64,000 bases of DNA, taken from NCBI GenBank assembly GCA_910587425.1, contig CAJUKU010000006.1:1-64000 (forward strand). Direction: 5' to 3'. Numbering within the stretch: position 1 is the stretch's first letter; each line of letters begins with the position of its first letter. A model generated the notes under the pieces. The model did no database searches and was not told the origin of the DNA. It saw nothing but the letters and a program-made list of their open reading frames with translations. Positions 60,331 to 64,000 of this stretch are shown one piece after another. Made by a program: the position numbers and the translations under genes. The stretch comes from an uncultured Muribaculaceae bacterium. GTDB taxonomy: Bacteria > Bacteroidota > Bacteroidia > Bacteroidales > Muribaculaceae.

Positions 60331-61011
60331 GTGCGACACCTAATCATTGCATCGATCATGATACTCACCTTTATTACCGGCGCGTCGGGGCAGGAAGCCC
60401 GTTACCGTTGGGATATAGGTGGTGGGATCGGCATGTCAGGCTATGAGGGTGACGCCAACCAGGGATTCATATTCAGTAAGCCGGGATTCACGGCAACGGC
60501 TCTTGCACGTTATAATTTCGATACCCGATGGTCAGTCCGCGCGCAGGCACAGGTGATGACACTTAGCGGCGATACGGAGGCTGCGGGTATTGTGCTCCCC
60601 AATGCTGCGAACTATTCTTTCTCCTCTACGACATTTGACGTGGGTGCACGTGCGGAATTCAATTTCTTCCCCTACGGAATCGGAGAGACATATAAACGCC
60701 TCCGCCGATGGACACCTTTTGTCAGTGCCGGCTTAGGGCTGCTGATGTCGTCGGTTGAGAGCCATACGTTCACCGCTTTGTCGATACCGCTTGGCGTAGG
60801 TGTGAGATACAAGCCGGCAAAAAGATTGAATCTCGCCCTCGAACTGACATTCGCGAAAACGACAGGCGATCATATCGATGGTCCGGATCTGTCGGATCCG
60901 TTCAGAATAAAAAGTTCGTTTCTCAAGAACACCGATTGGTACTCGACGCTTGCCGTGACGCTTACCTACGAATTCAGCGAGCGCTGTACCGTATGCAATA
61001 GAATAGACTGA
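60331..61011 (+). CDS. DUF6089-type outer-membrane beta-barrel protein
   Basis: 226 residues from a GTG start. Signal peptide about 1-20 (ending GASGQ). The rest alternates hydrophobic and polar residues as in an eight-strand barrel (YRWDIGGGIGMSGYEGDANQG, TTFDVGARAEFNFFPYG, YSTLAVTLTYEF). Members often lie upstream of uppS and bamA in Bacteroidales, as here. Possible role in outer-membrane assembly; not proven. Confidence 0.82.
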   Translation: MRHLIIASIMILTFITGASGQEARYRWDIGGGIGMSGYEGDANQGFIFSKPGFTATALARYNFDTRWSVRAQAQVMTLSGDTEAAGIVLPNAANYSFSSTTFDVGARAEFNFFPYGIGETYKRLRRWTPFVSAGLGLLMSSVESHTFTALSIPLGVGVRYKPAKRLNLALELTFAKTTGDHIDGPDLSDPFRIKSSFLKNTDWYSTLAVTLTYEFSERCTVCNRID

Positions 61012-61060
61012 GTAATAAGAGATATAAACCGAAACCGTTAACATAACCCTGACACAGAGC

Positions 61061-61819
61061 ATGAATGCTGACAAACGACATACCGGACCTTTGGCTCCCC
61101 CCGCCCATGTAGCTATAATCATGGACGGCAACGGGCGATGGGCGCAAAAGCGTGGGCTCGACCGGTCGGCAGGACATGTGGAGGGTGTCAACACGGTGCG
61201 TCGGATCACAGAAGCTGCCTCAAAGGCTGGGGTGTCGTATCTGACACTGTATGCTTTCTCGACAGAAAACTGGAACCGTCCGCAGCAGGAGGTCGATGCG
61301 CTCATGCACCTGATCGTGCTCGCCATAGAGAGGGAGACTCCGGATCTGATCCGGAACAATGTGCGGCTGACCATGATCGGCGATTTCACCCGCATGCCGA
61401 CGGAGGCGCTTGAGCGTCTGCGGCAGTGCATGGCTGATACCGCACACTGCACAGGACTTACATTATGTCTCGCGCTCAGTTATTCATCACGGTGGGAGAT
61501 CACAGAGGCTGCGAGGCGGATAGCCCGCCAGGTAGCCGCCGGTGATCTGGATCCGGAAGCAATAACGGCTGACACGGTTTCGGCTAATCTCGCCACTGCC
61601 GATATGCCTGATCCGGACCTGCTGATACGCACCGGCGGAGATATGCGCGTGAGCAATTTCCTGCTGTGGCAGATAGCTTATTCAGAGATCGTTGTCACTC
61701 CGACATTCTGGCCTGACTTCTCAGAGCAGATGTTTTACGAGGCAATAGACCAATATCATAACCGGGAGCGCCGTTTCGGCCTCACTTCCGAGCAGATCAA
61801 CAATGAAAAAAACAGATAA
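61061..61819 (+). CDS. uppS: Isoprenyl (undecaprenyl) diphosphate synthase
   Basis: 252 residues, cis-prenyltransferase. Builds the C55 carrier lipid needed for peptidoglycan and for the surface polysaccharide encoded at 22293-40597. VAIIMDGNGRWAQ (Asp22 binds the diphosphate-magnesium), TLYAFSTENW and RTGGDMRVSNFLLWQIAYSE are diagnostic. The end overlaps the bamA start by 17 bases. Confidence 0.95.
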   Translation: MNADKRHTGPLAPPAHVAIIMDGNGRWAQKRGLDRSAGHVEGVNTVRRITEAASKAGVSYLTLYAFSTENWNRPQQEVDALMHLIVLAIERETPDLIRNNVRLTMIGDFTRMPTEALERLRQCMADTAHCTGLTLCLALSYSSRWEITEAARRIARQVAAGDLDPEAITADTVSANLATADMPDPDLLIRTGGDMRVSNFLLWQIAYSEIVVTPTFWPDFSEQMFYEAIDQYHNRERRFGLTSEQINNEKNR

Positions 61820-64000
61820 TTCATCCGTCAGAAATAATATGCGTCAGAAATCTCTCGCTTTGATTTGCGCTGTGGCAATGTTCGGCATGTCAGCGCCTGT
61901 CCAAGCGCAATCCCCGACCGATACTGTCTACAATCCTAATGTGGTGTTCAGCACCATGCCACGCACTTATGAGATCGCCGAAGTGAAAGTGGAGGGCGCT
62001 GACAATTATGATGATTACATAGTGATCGGCTACTCAGGTCTCAAGGTCGGGGAGAAGATAGAGATTCCTGGAAGCCAGATCACCGATGCTTCAAAACGCC
62101 TGTGGCGGCAAGGTCTGTTCAGCAAGGTGCAGGTGACGCTCGACAAAGTCGTGGGCGACAAAGCATACCTTACACTCCGATTGAGGGAACAGCCGCAGAT
62201 CTCGGCTATCAACTACAATGGCGTGAAGAAGGGCGAGCGCCAGGATCTTCAGGAGAAACTGCAGCTGTACGTAGGCAACCAGATCACACAGAACATCATA
62301 AACCGCGCTACTGTAATCATCAAGGCTTATTACAGTGAGAAAGGTTTCGGTAACGCGGAGGTCAATATCGTTCTTCATGAGGATCTTTCGGAGCCGAACA
62401 AAATGATCGTTGACATAAACGTCGACAAGCACGATAAGCTCAAGGTGCACAAGATCTATGTCTCGGGCAATGAGGTGTTCTCCGACAAGGCTGTCAAGAA
62501 TGCCATGAAGAAGACCAATGAGAACGGTAATCTTCTGAATCTGTTCAAGCAGAAGAAATTTGTAGAGAGCGATTATGCCGACGACCTCAACCGTATTATT
62601 GAGAAATATAATGAGAAAGGCTACCGCGACGCCAAGATCCTCTCTGACAGTGTGGCTCCATACGATGACAAGAGTGTGGATGTCTACATCGATCTCGAGG
62701 AGGGCCGCAAATATTATATAAGCGACATTACCTGGGTCGGAAATACGATTCTCGACACCGAAAGGCTCAACATGATACTCGGCATACAGCCGGGTGAGGT
62801 CTACAATCAGAAACTTCTCAACAAACGCACCACGGAGGATGACGATGCGGTTGCAAACTGGTATCTCAACAACGGTTATCTCTTCTATCAGCTCGTTCCG
62901 ATCGAGAAAAATGTAGAGGGAGATTCGATTGCGCTCGAGATGCGCATGATGGAGGGTCCGCAGGCACGTATCAACAATGTGGTGATCACGGGTAACGACA
63001 GATTGTATGAGAAGGTGATCCGCCGTGAGCTTTACATGCGACCGGGCGATCTGTTCCGTCGTGATGACCTCGTGCGCTCACTGCGTGAGATCGCACAGAC
63101 CGGTCACTTCAACCCTGAGAACATGAATCCTGACATTCAGCCTAACGAGGAGAACGGTACAGTGGATATTCTCCTGCCGCTTGAGTCAAAGGCAAACGAC
63201 CAGATCGAGTTCTCGATGGGTTGGGGACAGACAGGTGTGATCGGCAAGGTATCCCTGAAGTTCACAAACTTCTCAATCAAGAACCTTTTCCATCCGGGAA
63301 GCTACAAAGGCATCATACCCCAGGGCGAGGGTCAGACGTTTACCCTCTCGGCACAGACTAACGCACGCTACTACCAGGCATACAGCATCTCGTTCCTTGA
63401 TCCGTGGTTCGGTGGCAAGCGTCCTAACTCGCTCTCTGTATCGGCATACTACAGCCGTCAGACAGGTGTAAACTCCTCATATTATAATAACAACTGGTAT
63501 AATTCCGCATACAACTATGGCTACGGATATCCTTACGGTTATGGCTATGGTTACGGCTACGGTTATGGAAACGACTACTACCAGAACTCTTACGAGGATG
63601 CATACGACCCCAACAAGGTGCTTCAGATCGTGGGTGCTACCGTAGGCTTCGGCAAGCGTCTCAGCTGGCCTGACGACTACTTCACATTCACTACCGAACT
63701 TTCATACAACTGGTACTACCTCAAGAACTGGGATTACCTGTACTATATGAACAACGGCTCGTCAAATTCGCTCGTGCTCGGTCTGACCCTCGCACGCAGC
63801 AGTATTGACAACCCGCTGTACACCCGCCGCGGATCGCAGTTCTCGCTCAGTCTGCACATGACTCCGCCTGCATCACTCTTCGGAAAGCGTGACTGGCAGA
63901 AGCTCTCGGAGGAGAACACGACAGAATCGAAGAAACAGCTTTACCGCTGGATCGAGTATTGGAAACTGCGTTTCAAATCACGCACATACACTCCGCTCAA
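61803..64000 (+). CDS. bamA: Outer-membrane assembly factor BamA (3' end outside window)
   Basis: More than 730 residues visible, running off the window. Signal peptide ending SAPVQAQ; Met13 at 61839 is an equally good start. A series of POTRA domains follows (for example ISAINYNGVKKGERQDLQ, KVHKIYVSGNEVFSDKAV, INNVVITGNDRLYEKVI), then the Omp85 barrel from about residue 465 (IEFSMGWGQTGVIGKVSLKF). BamA inserts beta-barrel proteins into the outer membrane. Between early strands a Tyr-Gly-rich stretch (about 570-591) forms an unusual loop. Coupled to uppS. Confidence 0.93.
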   Translation, partial: MKKTDNSSVRNNMRQKSLALICAVAMFGMSAPVQAQSPTDTVYNPNVVFSTMPRTYEIAEVKVEGADNYDDYIVIGYSGLKVGEKIEIPGSQITDASKRLWRQGLFSKVQVTLDKVVGDKAYLTLRLREQPQISAINYNGVKKGERQDLQEKLQLYVGNQITQNIINRATVIIKAYYSEKGFGNAEVNIVLHEDLSEPNKMIVDINVDKHDKLKVHKIYVSGNEVFSDKAVKNAMKKTNENGNLLNLFKQKKFVESDYADDLNRIIEKYNEKGYRDAKILSDSVAPYDDKSVDVYIDLEEGRKYYISDITWVGNTILDTERLNMILGIQPGEVYNQKLLNKRTTEDDDAVANWYLNNGYLFYQLVPIEKNVEGDSIALEMRMMEGPQARINNVVITGNDRLYEKVIRRELYMRPGDLFRRDDLVRSLREIAQTGHFNPENMNPDIQPNEENGTVDILLPLESKANDQIEFSMGWGQTGVIGKVSLKFTNFSIKNLFHPGSYKGIIPQGEGQTFTLSAQTNARYYQAYSISFLDPWFGGKRPNSLSVSAYYSRQTGVNSSYYNNNWYNSAYNYGYGYPYGYGYGYGYGYGNDYYQNSYEDAYDPNKVLQIVGATVGFGKRLSWPDDYFTFTTELSYNWYYLKNWDYLYYMNNGSSNSLVLGLTLARSSIDNPLYTRRGSQFSLSLHMTPPASLFGKRDWQKLSEENTTESKKQLYRWIEYWKLRFKSRTYTPL

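Overview
The window looks like chromosomal DNA of a gut Bacteroidales bacterium. I infer Muribaculaceae (S24-7 type), but family level is a guess. Bacteroidota-type promoters recur throughout (-7 box TAnnTTTG, some with a -33 TTTG 19-21 bases upstream). Gene content also fits: UpxY-type antiterminator, Wzi, DUF5063, DUF6242, DUF6089, an uppS-bamA pair, AspD/AspT, MenA, and a 7alpha-hydroxysteroid-dehydrogenase-like enzyme.

Layout. 1-3200: end of an unrecognised gene, a decayed remnant, a uracil-DNA-glycosylase-like gene and an SDR close to bile-acid 7alpha-HSDH. 3274-7495: a very large secreted InlB-repeat protein. 7570-12429: MFS drug exporter, double-GNAT, O6-methylguanine repair protein, nicotinamidase-like hydrolase, MlaFE lipid transporter. 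12576-13204: a structured, apparently non-coding transcription unit. 13291-16748: aspD-aspT decarboxylation/antiport pair. 16888-19971: tsaC, AAA-DUF4435 ATPase, menA. 20045-21772: GH27 alpha-galactosidase. 22011-22098: tRNA-Ser(GGA).

22293-40597 is one long minus-strand surface-polysaccharide operon. In transcription order it holds upxY, an unknown gene in the upxZ position, pseB, pseC, pseF, pseH, a VOC protein, fkbH, an acyl carrier protein, pseG, pseI, a sialidase-like lipoprotein, wzx, five glycosyltransferase-type genes interrupted by wzy, and a WecG/TagA-type transferase at the end. The six Pse enzymes should make CMP-pseudaminic acid from UDP-GlcNAc. The FkbH-ACP-VOC cassette inside the Pse block suggests an unusual acyl group on the sugar. 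Just upstream (40716-40981) lies a 222-bp segment bounded by perfect 22-bp inverted repeats and carrying one promoter. It points away from the operon here, so the locus appears to be under an invertible promoter caught in the OFF orientation. I consider this operon plus its switch the most interesting system in the window.

41295-41397 encodes a likely small RNA. 41667-44662 is a GntR(YtrA)-controlled ABC transporter operon with a clear operator. From 44688 to the end the genes are mostly housekeeping: TM2 protein, tsaB, yicC, gmk, nadD, DUF5063, M18 peptidase, holin-like protein, wzi, lipoprotein, a LegB-like dehydratase, rpoN, PAP2-like protein, purE, ispG, ribD, DUF6242, DUF6089, uppS and bamA (cut by the window end). 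The legB-like gene beside wzi is a second, separate link to nonulosonate or surface-sugar synthesis.
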